A stretch of DNA of 64,000 nt, taken from contig NZ_JBAKBF010000016.1 of the NCBI RefSeq assembly GCF_036881715.1, positions 1-64,000 of the forward strand, written 5' to 3'. The notes beneath the pieces were generated by a model that searched no databases, was not told the DNA's origin, and saw only the letters and a program-made list of their open reading frames with translations. The position numbers and the translations under genes are program-made. The stretch is from Pannonibacter anstelovis (lineage in GTDB: Bacteria; Pseudomonadota; Alphaproteobacteria; Rhizobiales; Stappiaceae). Shown in pieces: positions 34,957-43,800 of the stretch; position 1 is the first letter of the stretch; each line of letters begins with the position of its first letter.

Positions 34957-36090
34957 TCAGAGGAAGACGGTCTCATCAGCCCCATGCGGCACGGCTTCCG
35001 GCCGCTCGCACCTGGTTTCCAGCGTGATGCGGCGGTCTTCGTCAGAGGCGCGCTCAAGGCTCTCCATGATTTCCAGAACATGCAGCGCCAGCGCGCCATT
35101 TGCACGGTGCGGGCGGCCTGAGCGGATGGCGGCAACCATGTCGAAGACGCCCGCCATGCGGTAGTCGGCGACCTCCCGCCCATCGCGCAACGGGCGGTTC
35201 GGCGCGCCGAAAGGCAGGTGCGAGATGTCCTGCGCTTCCCAGTCGCCATTGCGGGCAGACAGGAGAACCTCGCCACCGAAGAAGTTCGGGTCCGGGTTGA
35301 GGATGCTGCCTTCCGTGCCGTAGAACTCGATCGGTTTGCGCCCGTGCTTCCACACGTCCCAGGACGCGGTGAAGGCAACATTGGCGCCGTTGGCGAAAGC
35401 GAGCACGCCATTGACCGTGGTCGGCACCTCCACCGTCAATTCCTTGCCGTTGTGCGGCTCACTGGTGATGACGCGCTTGTCCCGCCCGCGTGAGGCGTGA
35501 GCCACGACGCTTTCCACCGGCCCCAGGCAATTGACCAGCTGGGTAATCGGATAGCAGCCGATATCCAGCACCGGCCCGCCGCCCCTCTGGAAGAAGAAGA
35601 ACGGGTTGGGGTGCCACATTTCCATGCCGGGGGTAGCGAAGGTGACGGCGCCGCCCACCACCTTGCCGATCCTGCCTTCGTCAATCAGCTCCCGCGCGCG
35701 CTGATGGGCAGCGCCGAGGAACGTGTCCGGTGCCGAGCCGATCCTCAGTCCTTTGGCATCGGCGGAAGCCACCATTTCCTTCGCCTCCGCGTATGTGACG
35801 GCAAAGGGCTTTTCGGAATAGACGTGCTTGCCGGCCGCAAGGATCGATCCGCTGACGGTGGCATGGGCCTGCGGCACCGTCAGGTTGATGATCATTTCAA
35901 TGTCCGGATCGGCCAGCATGGCGTCAACGGTCATGGCCTCGACGCCATAGGCCTCCGCCTTGGCGCGGGCTGCCTCTGCATTGAGATCCGTCACCGCCTT
36001 CACTGAAACGATCTGCGATTTGGCGCCGCCGGTCAGATAGGCATCGGAGATGTTGCCGCAGCCGATGATGCCGAGTTTCATGGTCTTCAT
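34957..36090 (-). CDS. Gfo/Idh/MocA family dehydrogenase (sugar locus, pair 1)
   Basis: This 377-residue NAD(P)-dependent oxidoreductase has a Rossmann start (KLGIIGCGNISDAYL) and the family catalytic lysine motif as YSEKPFAV near residue 94. It is the last gene of a six-gene minus-strand operon (SBP, two permeases, ATPase, epimerase, dehydrogenase) preceded by a LacI-type gene. AAGGAACG precedes the ATG. The substrate is unknown; in comparable operons such enzymes oxidise a sugar hydroxyl, often at C3, before epimerisation or cleavage. Confidence 0.88.
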   Translation of the reverse strand: MKTMKLGIIGCGNISDAYLTGGAKSQIVSVKAVTDLNAEAARAKAEAYGVEAMTVDAMLADPDIEMIINLTVPQAHATVSGSILAAGKHVYSEKPFAVTYAEAKEMVASADAKGLRIGSAPDTFLGAAHQRARELIDEGRIGKVVGGAVTFATPGMEMWHPNPFFFFQRGGGPVLDIGCYPITQLVNCLGPVESVVAHASRGRDKRVITSEPHNGKELTVEVPTTVNGVLAFANGANVAFTASWDVWKHGRKPIEFYGTEGSILNPDPNFFGGEVLLSARNGDWEAQDISHLPFGAPNRPLRDGREVADYRMAGVFDMVAAIRSGRPHRANGALALHVLEIMESLERASDEDRRITLETRCERPEAVPHGADETVFL

Positions 36091-36104
36091 TTGTGTGCGT
36101 TCCT

Positions 36105-36896
36105 TCAGGCGCTGCGGACGGTCTTGGCGGCTTCGCCGGAAAGGCCGGTGAGATAGGCGTAGCTCTGGCGGGCAAAGGCAGCTGCATCGGCTGGCTTGTC
36201 ATGTTCCAGAACCATGAGGCGGACGCCATGGCTGCGGGCGGCTTCGTGCAGCGCAGGCCAGTCCAGCGTGCCTGCACCCACATTGGCCCAGCCGTCTTCA
36301 TCAAGGTTCTCGCCCTGCGGAGCGATGTCCTTCACGTGGATGGCCGACAGCCGGTCCTTGTGCTCATTCATCCAGGCGAGCGGGTCTGCGCCGCCACGCA
36401 CCAGCCAGGCAAGGTCGGCTTCGATCGTCAGCGGAGAACCGGCAGAGGCCTCAATCAGCAGGTCGAAAGGGATCGCGCCATCGGAGCAGGGGAACAGCTC
36501 CCAATGGTGGTTGTGATAGCCAAGGCCGATGTTGCGGCTTTTCATCCGCACGGCCATTTCGCCCAGCTCCACGCCAAGCTTGCGCCAGTAGTCAGCGGGC
36601 ATGCCCTCGCGCTCGCCGGGGGGAACGGCGGGCATGTAGAGCTGGGAAATGCCGATGGCAGCAGCCTGATCTGCCACCCAGTCGAACCGTTCGCGCAGGT
36701 CCGCCAGCCCGACGTGGCCGGAGGGGGCGGTCATCCCGTGCTGATCGAGAAGGGCGCGGGTTTCCGTGGCATTGGCCAGATGCGAGCCGATGGTTTCCAC
36801 ATGACGTAAGCCGATGGAGGCCAGCGTCTCAAGCTGATGGGCGAGGTTTCCATAATCCCGCAGTGAATAAAGCTGGATGGAGATGATGTCCTGCAT
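36105..36896 (-). CDS. Sugar phosphate isomerase/epimerase, AP-endonuclease-2-like TIM barrel (pair 1)
   Basis: This 263-residue protein has the xylose isomerase-like fold. Likely metal ligands are in YHNHHWEL near residue 150, EADLAW near 184, AIHVKD near 211 and LMVLEHDKP near 246. It begins ISIQLYSLRDYG, as do many 3-keto-sugar-related epimerases. GGAGC is six bases before the ATG. It lies between the ABC ATPase and the dehydrogenase and probably acts on the same imported compound. Confidence 0.85.
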   Translation of the reverse strand: MQDIISIQLYSLRDYGNLAHQLETLASIGLRHVETIGSHLANATETRALLDQHGMTAPSGHVGLADLRERFDWVADQAAAIGISQLYMPAVPPGEREGMPADYWRKLGVELGEMAVRMKSRNIGLGYHNHHWELFPCSDGAIPFDLLIEASAGSPLTIEADLAWLVRGGADPLAWMNEHKDRLSAIHVKDIAPQGENLDEDGWANVGAGTLDWPALHEAARSHGVRLMVLEHDKPADAAAFARQSYAYLTGLSGEAAKTVRSA

Positions 36897-36935
36897 GTCG
36901 AGTGCTCCAGTGAGATGAGGGAAGAAGGGCCCGGC

Positions 36936-38015
36936 TCAGAGGCGTTCGCCATCCTCACCGCCAAAAAGGGAAAGCTGGTCCGCGTCAAAGGCGAGGCTGA
37001 CCGGGGTGCCGAGCGGATAGCTAATGGTGCCGGGCAGGCGGATCTGCAGCGAAACGCTGTCATTGGCGCACCACATCAGATTGTCGGCGCCATGGGTTTC
37101 CAGCAGATCGACCCGGAAGCCCGGCTGGGCATCGGGGGTGTTGACGCGCACATGCTCAGGGCGCACGCCCAGCGTTGCCTGCATGGGGGCACGCACCGGC
37201 TCGCGGAAGCGGTACTGGCTCAGCGGCTGGAGAATGCCCGGCGCGGTGAAAACGGGGGCGCCATCGCCCGGCTGCACCATGCCTTCGATAAAATTCATCC
37301 GCGGGCTGCCGACAAAACCGGCCACGAAGAGATTGGCCGGGTGATGATAGATCTCCGCCGGTGTGCCGAGCTGCTGGATCTTCTGGTCCTTCATCACGGC
37401 AATGCGGTCGGCCAGCGTCAGCGCCTCGATCTGGTCGTGGGTCACGTAGATCATCGTCGTGTTCTGCATCTGCTGGTGCAGGCGCTTGATCTCGACGCGC
37501 AGTTCATTGCGCAATTGTGCATCGAGGTTCGACAGCGGCTCGTCGAAGAGGAACACATCCGCATCGCGTACCAGCGCACGGCCAATGGCAACGCGTTGGC
37601 GCTGGCCGCCGGAAAGCTGGTCGGGGCGCCGGTCGAGCAGATGGCTGATCTGCAGCATGTCCGCAGCCCGGCTCACCTTGGCCTCGATCGCAGACTTGGG
37701 TGTCTTGGCCATGCGCAGGCCGAAGGACATGTTCTCCCGCACGCTCATGCGCGGGTAGAGCGCATAGGACTGGAACACCATGGCGATGCCCCGGTCCTTG
37801 GGTTCTTCCCAGGTGACATTGCGCCCGCCGATGTGGATCTGGCCTTCATTGATATCGAGAAGACCAGCGATGGCATTGAGCAGGGTCGACTTGCCGCAGC
37901 CGGATGGGCCAAGCAGGACGATGAATTCCCCGGCTTCGATATCGAGCGACATGCCGTCGAACACGCGGTGCTGGCCGAAGGCTACAGTGACGTCACGGAC
38001 TGAAACAGCAGACAT
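36936..38015 (-). CDS. Carbohydrate ABC transporter ATPase (MalK/UgpC/MsmK type)
   Basis: This 359-residue ATPase has all canonical motifs: Walker A LLGPSGCGKST near residue 37, signature LSGGQRQR near 134, Walker B VFLFDEPLSNLD and H-loop YVTHDQIEAL. The C-terminal OB/TOBE region (after about 240) includes LGVRPEHVRV. A single ATPase here would form a homodimer serving the two following permease proteins. Confidence 0.93.
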   Translation of the reverse strand: MSAVSVRDVTVAFGQHRVFDGMSLDIEAGEFIVLLGPSGCGKSTLLNAIAGLLDINEGQIHIGGRNVTWEEPKDRGIAMVFQSYALYPRMSVRENMSFGLRMAKTPKSAIEAKVSRAADMLQISHLLDRRPDQLSGGQRQRVAIGRALVRDADVFLFDEPLSNLDAQLRNELRVEIKRLHQQMQNTTMIYVTHDQIEALTLADRIAVMKDQKIQQLGTPAEIYHHPANLFVAGFVGSPRMNFIEGMVQPGDGAPVFTAPGILQPLSQYRFREPVRAPMQATLGVRPEHVRVNTPDAQPGFRVDLLETHGADNLMWCANDSVSLQIRLPGTISYPLGTPVSLAFDADQLSLFGGEDGERL

Positions 38016-38019
38016 GGCG

Positions 38020-38907
38020 TTATCCCTTGACCGCGCCGGCGGCGATGCCCCGCACGAACCAGCGTCCCGAGAGGAAATAGACGGCGAGCGGAACCAGCGC
38101 CGTGAGCATGGTGGCGGCCATGTCCACGTTGTAGGCGCGCTCGCCCTGGGTCGAATTGACGATGTTGTTGAGCTGCACCGTCATCGGCAGGTTTTCCCGC
38201 CCGGCGAAGGTGAGGCCGAAGAGGAAGTCGTTCCAGATGCCAGTGACCTGCAGGATGGTGGCGACGATGAGGATCGGCGCCGACATGGGCAGGATGACCC
38301 GCAGGAAGATCGTCCAGAAGCCGCCGCCATCTACACGGGCCGCCTTGAACAGCTCGATGGGCAGGCCCGCATAATAGTTGCGGAACAGCAGGGTCATCAG
38401 CGGCAGGCCGAAGATGACGTGAACGAGCACGATGCACAGGAGCGAGTTGTAGATGCCGGTGGTGGCGAAGATGCGGACCAGCGGATAGAGGAACACCTGA
38501 TAGGGCACGAAAGCGCCAAGCAGCAGGATGCCGAACATCAGGTTCGCGCCCCGCACCCGCCAGAAGGACAGGGCGTAGCCCGTGACAGAGCCCAGGGCGA
38601 CCGAGAAGAACACTGACGGCACGAGGATCTTCAGGGAGTTCCAGAAGCCGTTGCTGATGCCGGTGCAATCAAGGCCGGTACAGGCAGAGGACCAGGCCCG
38701 GACCCAGGCATCGAAGGTGAGCTCCTCCGGCCATGACAGGATGCTGCCGAGCCGGATTTCCTCCATGTCCTTCAGCGAAGTCATGAGCATGATCCACAGC
38801 GGCAGCAGGAAATACAAAGCGCTGATCAGCAGGAAGGCATAGACCCCGGCGCGGGCGAGCGTCAGGCGCTGTGGCTTGCGGCCGGAAGGGATGACGGTCT
38901 GGCTCAT
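38020..38907 (-). CDS. Carbohydrate ABC transporter permease (MalG type)
   Basis: This 295-residue permease has six predicted spans and an EAA loop around ELFKAARVDGGGFWTIFLRVILPMSAP. The start ATG 38905-38907 has GGGAGG five bases upstream and overlaps the stop of the other permease by 4 bases (ATGA). A pair of cysteines (CTGLDC) in the first periplasmic loop is unusual and might form a disulfide. Confidence 0.92.
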   Translation of the reverse strand: MSQTVIPSGRKPQRLTLARAGVYAFLLISALYFLLPLWIMLMTSLKDMEEIRLGSILSWPEELTFDAWVRAWSSACTGLDCTGISNGFWNSLKILVPSVFFSVALGSVTGYALSFWRVRGANLMFGILLLGAFVPYQVFLYPLVRIFATTGIYNSLLCIVLVHVIFGLPLMTLLFRNYYAGLPIELFKAARVDGGGFWTIFLRVILPMSAPILIVATILQVTGIWNDFLFGLTFAGRENLPMTVQLNNIVNSTQGERAYNVDMAATMLTALVPLAVYFLSGRWFVRGIAAGAVKG

Positions 38908-39827
38908 GCGTGCCTCCCCTGCTGCGGCCGCATGTAGCGGGCATAGACCCACGGAGCGAGAACGCTGGTGACGGCGATGAGCATGGCCGTGGCAGCGGCG
39001 GTGGCGAGGCCGATGTTGTTGCGCTCGAAGAAGTGGTCCATGACGAATTTCGCGGGCACTTCCGAGGCGATACCCGGTCCGCCATGGGTCATGGCGACGG
39101 CAAGGTCATAGAGCTTGACCACGCCGGTCGCGAGCAGGACCACCGCGGTGATGATCATCGGCCCGAGCAGAGGCAGCACGACGGACAGATAGGTGCGCCA
39201 TACGGGAATGCCGTCGATTCGGGCGGCCTTCCAAAGGTCGGCATCAATGCCGCGCAGGCCCGCCAGCATGATGCACATGACAAGGCCAGCGCCATGCCAA
39301 AGACCCGCGATCACCAGCGTGTAGATGACCATGTCCGGATTGACGAGCCAATCGAACTGGAAGCTTGTGAACCCGAAGTCGCGGACGATCTGCTGCAGGC
39401 CGAGCGTGGGGTTGAGGAACCACTGCCAGGCAAGGCCGGTGACCACGAAGGACATGGCATAGGGATAGAGGAAGATGGTGCGGAACAGGGCTTCACCGCG
39501 CACGTTCTGATCAATGAAGACCGCCATCAGGAAGCCGAGGATCAGGCAACCGGCGATGAAGAGCACGCCGAAGACGGCGATGTTTTCGACCGAGAGCAGA
39601 AAGCGCTCGTTGGCGAAGAGGCGGGAGTATTGCTGCAGACCCACCCAATCCAGAACTGGCAGAAGTCTGGAACTGGTGAAGGACAGGCGGATGGTCCAGA
39701 GCAGGCAGCCCACGAAGACCACCAGAACAATAAGTGCCGTGGGGACGAGGGCCAGTGTGGCAGCCAGATTCCGCCGTCTGCGCGTGCGGCCCCGTTCCGG
39801 CCGGACGGCCGGTAGAGCTATGGTCAT
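38904..39827 (-). CDS. Carbohydrate ABC transporter permease (MalF type)
   Basis: This 307-residue permease has about six spans preceded by a basic cytoplasmic N-terminus (RPERGRTRRRRN). The EAA loop reads DADLWKAARIDGIPVWRTYLSVVLPLLGP. It follows the binding protein gene by 75 bases and is translationally coupled to the next permease. Confidence 0.92.
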   Translation of the reverse strand: MTIALPAVRPERGRTRRRRNLAATLALVPTALIVLVVFVGCLLWTIRLSFTSSRLLPVLDWVGLQQYSRLFANERFLLSVENIAVFGVLFIAGCLILGFLMAVFIDQNVRGEALFRTIFLYPYAMSFVVTGLAWQWFLNPTLGLQQIVRDFGFTSFQFDWLVNPDMVIYTLVIAGLWHGAGLVMCIMLAGLRGIDADLWKAARIDGIPVWRTYLSVVLPLLGPMIITAVVLLATGVVKLYDLAVAMTHGGPGIASEVPAKFVMDHFFERNNIGLATAAATAMLIAVTSVLAPWVYARYMRPQQGRHA

Positions 39828-39902
39828 GGTTACATACCCCTTGATGAGTCCGGTTTGACAGCTCCGGCAATCCTGCTTGGGGCCGCCGGAGCCTTGTCCG
39901 GT

Positions 39903-41135
39903 TCAGCCGGCTGACTGCATCGCGGAAACAAACCGCTCGACGAAGTCATCTGCCGTCATGGACGGCGTGCTCCAGAACTGGGTGATTACATCGCGGGTGG
40001 CACCGACCAGATCAGGCGATGCGATGAAGTTGATGCTGGGCACTTGCTGCTCGGGGTCCTTCAGGGCGGCCATGCCGGTTTGTGCGCAACTGTCCATGCC
40101 GCTCACATCCACATCCAGTCTGACCGGAACAGAACCCTTCTTCGTGTTGAAGGTGACCTGGGTTTCAGGTGCCAGCATCAGTTCGGCCATCGCGGCCTGA
40201 GCTGCTTGCGCGCTGGCATCATCGATCTTGGGAAAGACGAAAACGTCGCCGCCCATGACATAGCCGCCGGGCATGACGGTGCAGCCAAAGTCCTTGCCGG
40301 CAGTCAGGCCTGCTGCGGTGAATTCGCCCTTGGCCCAGTCGCCCATGACCTGCATGGCGGCCTTGCCGGTGATCACCATGCTGGTGGTGTCGTTCCAGTT
40401 GCGCCCCGGGCTGCCTTCGTCCGTCAGTTCGCGCAGGGCGGCAAAGGTTTCGGCTGCCTTGCGGAAAGATCCGCTTCTGGCCGCCTCCGTGTCACGGCTG
40501 GCGTAGACCTTCTGGAAGACATCCTTGCCCGCTTCCGCCACGAGGATGGCATCAAACAGCAGATGATCCTGCCAGTTCTGGCCGCCATGGCCGAAGGGCA
40601 CGATGCCGGCTTCGCGCAGCTTGGGGCCTGCGGCAATGATATCGGCAAAGGTCTGCGGCGGTTCCACGCCTGCCTTGGCAAGAGCCTCCGGATTGTAGAA
40701 GAGCCAGTTCTGGCCGTGGATATTGACGGGCACCGCATAGAAGCTGCCGTCGCGCGTGGTTGCGGTGATGATGTCCGGCGGCAGCACATCGCGCCACTTG
40801 TTGGCTTCCGCGACCTCGTCCATCGGGCGCAGCATGCCGGTTGCGACCAGTTCATCGAACTGAAGACCGGTGTTGAATTGCATCACGGTTGGCGGATTGC
40901 CGCCGACGATGCGGTTGATGCCTGCCGTGCGGGCATTGGGGCCACCGGCGATGGCGGAATCTATCCACTCACCCCCCTTGGCCTTGAAGGCTTCTGCAAA
41001 CACCTTGATGGATTCGGATTCTCCTCCCGACGTCCACCAGTGCAGGACTTCAGCTTTCATTTCTGCGGCCTGACCTGTTGCAGGCATGACCAGGCACATC
41101 GCCGTGGCCAGCAGGGCGTGACGAAACATTTTCAT
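39903..41135 (-). CDS. Carbohydrate ABC transporter substrate-binding protein (family 1)
   Basis: This 410-residue periplasmic receptor of the MalE/UgpB-like class starts at ATG 41133-41135, with GGAGGAG about six bases upstream. The signal peptide runs MKMFRHALLATAMCLVMPATGQAAE. The mature start AEVLHWWTSGGESESIKVF is typical of glucose/oligosaccharide receptors in this class. First gene of the six-gene operon; two LacI-type operator candidates lie just upstream (41151-41163 and 41182-41195). The ligand is unknown. Confidence 0.9.
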   Translation of the reverse strand: MKMFRHALLATAMCLVMPATGQAAEMKAEVLHWWTSGGESESIKVFAEAFKAKGGEWIDSAIAGGPNARTAGINRIVGGNPPTVMQFNTGLQFDELVATGMLRPMDEVAEANKWRDVLPPDIITATTRDGSFYAVPVNIHGQNWLFYNPEALAKAGVEPPQTFADIIAAGPKLREAGIVPFGHGGQNWQDHLLFDAILVAEAGKDVFQKVYASRDTEAARSGSFRKAAETFAALRELTDEGSPGRNWNDTTSMVITGKAAMQVMGDWAKGEFTAAGLTAGKDFGCTVMPGGYVMGGDVFVFPKIDDASAQAAQAAMAELMLAPETQVTFNTKKGSVPVRLDVDVSGMDSCAQTGMAALKDPEQQVPSINFIASPDLVGATRDVITQFWSTPSMTADDFVERFVSAMQSAG

Positions 41136-41150
41136 ATGGTCTCCTCCCAT

Positions 41151-41163
41151 TGAAACGATTTCA
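41151..41163. promoter_or_regulatory. LacI-type operator candidate, proximal to the sugar SBP
   Basis: TGAAACGATTTCA is a near-palindrome with a central CG, as in many LacI-family operators. It starts 16 bases upstream of the SBP ATG, so it overlaps the leader region. Confidence 0.45.
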
Positions 41164-41181
41164 CGACCTCTTTGGGTTCTT

Positions 41182-41195
41182 TGTAATCGTTTACA
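41182..41195. promoter_or_regulatory. LacI-type operator upstream of the sugar ABC operon
   Basis: TGTAATCGTTTACA is a 14-bp palindrome with one arm mismatch around the central CG diagnostic of LacI-family sites. Its arms match the perfect palindrome at 42514-42533 beside the lacI-type gene, so the same regulator probably binds both. Confidence 0.7.
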
Positions 41196-41363
41196 TAAAA
41201 TTCATAGCACAAGCGTGTGCCGCTTGAAAGGGGTAAATATTCGGAAGGACAACCGGGAGAGTGGCTGGGTGGGGCGGTTCGGGGCAGGCCGCAGCAAGAT
41301 GGCGGACAGCTGAGGCGCTCCCGATGTAGAAGCAGAAGCACAGCTGTGCCAAACACTCAGCGT

Positions 41364-41402
41364 CGCCCCGGGGCGAAGCGGAGCGCTTGGCCGGGGCGAC
41401 TC
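41364..41402. repeat. REP-like palindrome downstream of the LacI-type gene
   Basis: GTCGCCCCGG and CCGGGGCGAC form a perfect 10-bp stem around a 19-nt core. The reverse strand reads CCGGCCAAGCGCTCCGC, shared in outline with the longer element at 45041-45170. It lies 25 bases past the stop of the LacI-type gene and may double as its terminator. Confidence 0.65.
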
Positions 41403-41426
41403 AGTGCCTGGTGCCTGCTTGCGCGC

Positions 41427-42446
41427 TCACCTTGCTTTGGCGGGCATCCCCGTGCTGCCGCGCACGACGATTTCCACAGGCAGGACCCGGCGCAGTGAGG
41501 GCGGAGTGCCGGTTTCGATCAGGTCCAGAAGCACGCCCATGGCTTCCTCGCCGATCTCGCGGCGGGGCTGGCGCACGGTGGTCAGCGGCGGGTTGGTGCA
41601 GCTGGAGAACTGGATGTCGTCGAAACCCATCACCGCCACATCTTCCGGCACCTTCAGGCCGCGCCGGGTCAGCTCCATGATCACGCCGATGGCCATTTCA
41701 TCACTGATGCAGAAGAAGGCCGTCGGGGGATCCTTCATGCCGTCCATGCTGGCTGCGGCCCGGATACCGCTTTCGATGGAAAAGTCGCCGGGCAGCAGCA
41801 GGGTGGGGTCGAGCGGAATGCCCGCGGCTGCGAGCGCTACGGCATAACCCTCCTCCCGCTGGCGCGTCAGGATGTTGCGTTCCGGGCCTGCCACATAGGC
41901 AATGCGACGGTGGCCTGCAGAAATCAGATGCTCCACGGCGAGCCGTGCTGCGGCCATGTTGTCGATGCCGATGAAAGGCAGGCCGGGCATTTCGATTTCT
42001 TCGCAGACCGAAATCATCGGCGGCGGGTTGGCCGGAATGCTGCCCGCAGGCCAGGGCAGGCGGCCCGAAAGCAGCACCAGCCCGTCCACCTTGCCCGAGC
42101 GCAGGTAGGACACATAGGTTTCCTCAAGGGCAGGATCATTCTCGCTGTTGCCGATGAGCAGGCCATAGCCGCGCCGCTGCGCCACGGCTTCCAGCCCGCG
42201 CAAGATGCTGGCGAAGAAGGTGTTGCCGATGTCGGGGACAATAGCGAGAATCATGCGTGTGCTTTTCAGCCGAAGGCTCTGCGCCATGGCATTGGCGGTG
42301 AAGCCTGTGCTGTCTATGGCTGCCAGAACCTTCTTTCGCGTTGCCTCCGCCACCTTTGCCGGATGGTGCAGCGCGCGGCTGACGGTGGCGATGGAAACCC
42401 CGGCGAGGCGGGCGACGTCCTCGATTGTGGCGGTCTTGCTCTGCAT
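41427..42446 (-). CDS. LacI family transcriptional regulator of the sugar locus
   Basis: This 339-residue regulator has the LacI helix-turn-helix and hinge (TIEDVARLAGVSIATVSRAL) at its N-terminus, then a periplasmic-binding-protein-like effector domain (IVPDIGNTFFASILRGLE, GLPFIGIDN, AVMGFDDIQFSS). AGGGA precedes the ATG. It sits between the six-gene transporter operon (same strand) and a divergent epimerase-dehydrogenase pair. Operator-like palindromes with matching arms lie in front of both, so it probably controls the whole locus and itself. The inducer is unknown. Confidence 0.92.
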   Translation of the reverse strand: MQSKTATIEDVARLAGVSIATVSRALHHPAKVAEATRKKVLAAIDSTGFTANAMAQSLRLKSTRMILAIVPDIGNTFFASILRGLEAVAQRRGYGLLIGNSENDPALEETYVSYLRSGKVDGLVLLSGRLPWPAGSIPANPPPMISVCEEIEMPGLPFIGIDNMAAARLAVEHLISAGHRRIAYVAGPERNILTRQREEGYAVALAAAGIPLDPTLLLPGDFSIESGIRAAASMDGMKDPPTAFFCISDEMAIGVIMELTRRGLKVPEDVAVMGFDDIQFSSCTNPPLTTVRQPRREIGEEAMGVLLDLIETGTPPSLRRVLPVEIVVRGSTGMPAKAR

Positions 42447-42513
42447 GCTGATCCCTGTTTCTGCCTGGATGCAAGGCTATATGCAACCTCTGACCTATGC
42501 CTTTCCAAAATGC

Positions 42514-42533
42514 GTCTGTAAATGTTTACAGAC
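42514..42533. promoter_or_regulatory. Perfect LacI-type operator between the regulator and the epimerase gene
   Basis: GTCTGTAAATGTTTACAGAC has perfect 9-bp arms around TG. It lies 68 bp upstream of the regulator's ATG and 183 bp upstream of the divergent epimerase. A further half-site (GGTTTACATAA) lies at about 42543. Arms match the 41182-41195 site. Confidence 0.75.
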
Positions 42534-42715
42534 GAAATAAAAAGGTTTACATAAGCTCGGTGGGCCGTCTGGAGCATGATAATCCACGGCTTGCATCCGC
42601 GTTACCCCTGCCGGATGAAATGCAGAAACATGTTCCAGCACGCCAGACCGGCGCCTCTCCTGCAGGCAGGTGAAGCCCGGAGCAAGGGGTTTTTGTCATC
42701 GCTCGGGAGGTGCGC

Positions 42716-43786
42716 ATGAAAACGATGAAGGGTCCGGGTCTGTTTCTGGCCCAGTTCGCCGGGGATACGGCGCCGTTCAACTCGCTCAAGTCCATAGTGA
42801 ACTGGGCGGCTAGCCTCGGCTATCGCGGGGTGCAGATTCCAACCTGGGACAGCCGCCTGTTCGATCTGGACAAGGCCGCATCCTCTTCCGGTTATTGCGA
42901 TGACATAGCGGGCATGTGCCGCGAGGCGGGCGTGGAGATCACCGAGCTTTCAACGCATCTTCAGGGGCAGCTTGTGGCTGTTCATCCGGCCTATGACGTG
43001 CCATTTGATGGCTTTGCCCCGGCGGCGGTGCATGGCAATCCGGCTGCGCGGCAGGCCTGGGCGGTGGATCAGATGCTGAAGGCGGCCAAGGCCTCGCGCC
43101 ATCTCGGCCTCAATGCCAGTGTCAGCTTTTCCGGCGCGCTTGCCTGGCCGTATGTCTATCCCTGGCCGCAGCGGCCTGCGGGATTGATCGAGACGGCCTT
43201 TGACGAACTGGCCCGGCGCTGGCGGCCCATTCTGGATGCCTATGACGAGGCGGGCGTTGACCTGTGCTACGAAATCCATCCGGGTGAAGACATCTTCGAT
43301 GGTGCCAGCTTCGAGATGTTCCTGGAGCGCGTTGGCGGCCATCCGCGCTGCTGCATCAACTATGACCCCTCGCATTTCATGCTGATGCAGCTCGACTATC
43401 TGGCGTTCATCGACATCTACCACGAGCGCATTCGCGCCTTCCATGTGAAGGACGCCGAATTCAATCCGGATGGGCGTCAGGGCGTTTATTCCGGCTATCA
43501 GCCGTGGATCAACCGCGCCGGGCGTTTCCGCTCACTGGGCGACGGGCAGGTGGATTTCTCCGGCGTCTTCTCGCGCTTGACGGCGCATGGCTATGACAGC
43601 TGGGCTGTGCTGGAATGGGAATGCTGCCTCAAGCATCCGGAAGACGGTGCTGCCGAAGGCGCGCCTTTCATCGCGGACCACATCATCCGGGTGACGGAAA
43701 AGGCCTTTGATGACTTTGCCGCCAGCGGGGCGGATGATGCGGCGAACCGGCGCATGCTGGGCCTTGCCCCGGCAACGGCTGGCTGA
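42716..43786 (+). CDS. Sugar phosphate isomerase/epimerase TIM-barrel protein (pair 2)
   Basis: This 356-residue protein has the AP-endonuclease-2/xylose isomerase-like fold. Four candidate metal ligands are clear: Glu in LCYEIHPGED near 182, Asp/His in INYDPSHFML near 214, His in FHVKDAEF near 242, and Glu in VLEWECCLKHP near 300. It is longer than its pair-1 counterpart by about 90 residues, with an added stretch after DAEFNPDGRQG. ATG 42716 has GGGAGG five bases upstream. Followed 14 bases later by the pair-2 dehydrogenase. Confidence 0.87.
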   Translation: MKTMKGPGLFLAQFAGDTAPFNSLKSIVNWAASLGYRGVQIPTWDSRLFDLDKAASSSGYCDDIAGMCREAGVEITELSTHLQGQLVAVHPAYDVPFDGFAPAAVHGNPAARQAWAVDQMLKAAKASRHLGLNASVSFSGALAWPYVYPWPQRPAGLIETAFDELARRWRPILDAYDEAGVDLCYEIHPGEDIFDGASFEMFLERVGGHPRCCINYDPSHFMLMQLDYLAFIDIYHERIRAFHVKDAEFNPDGRQGVYSGYQPWINRAGRFRSLGDGQVDFSGVFSRLTAHGYDSWAVLEWECCLKHPEDGAAEGAPFIADHIIRVTEKAFDDFAASGADDAANRRMLGLAPATAG

Positions 43787-43800
43787 GGGAGGGCCGGAAC

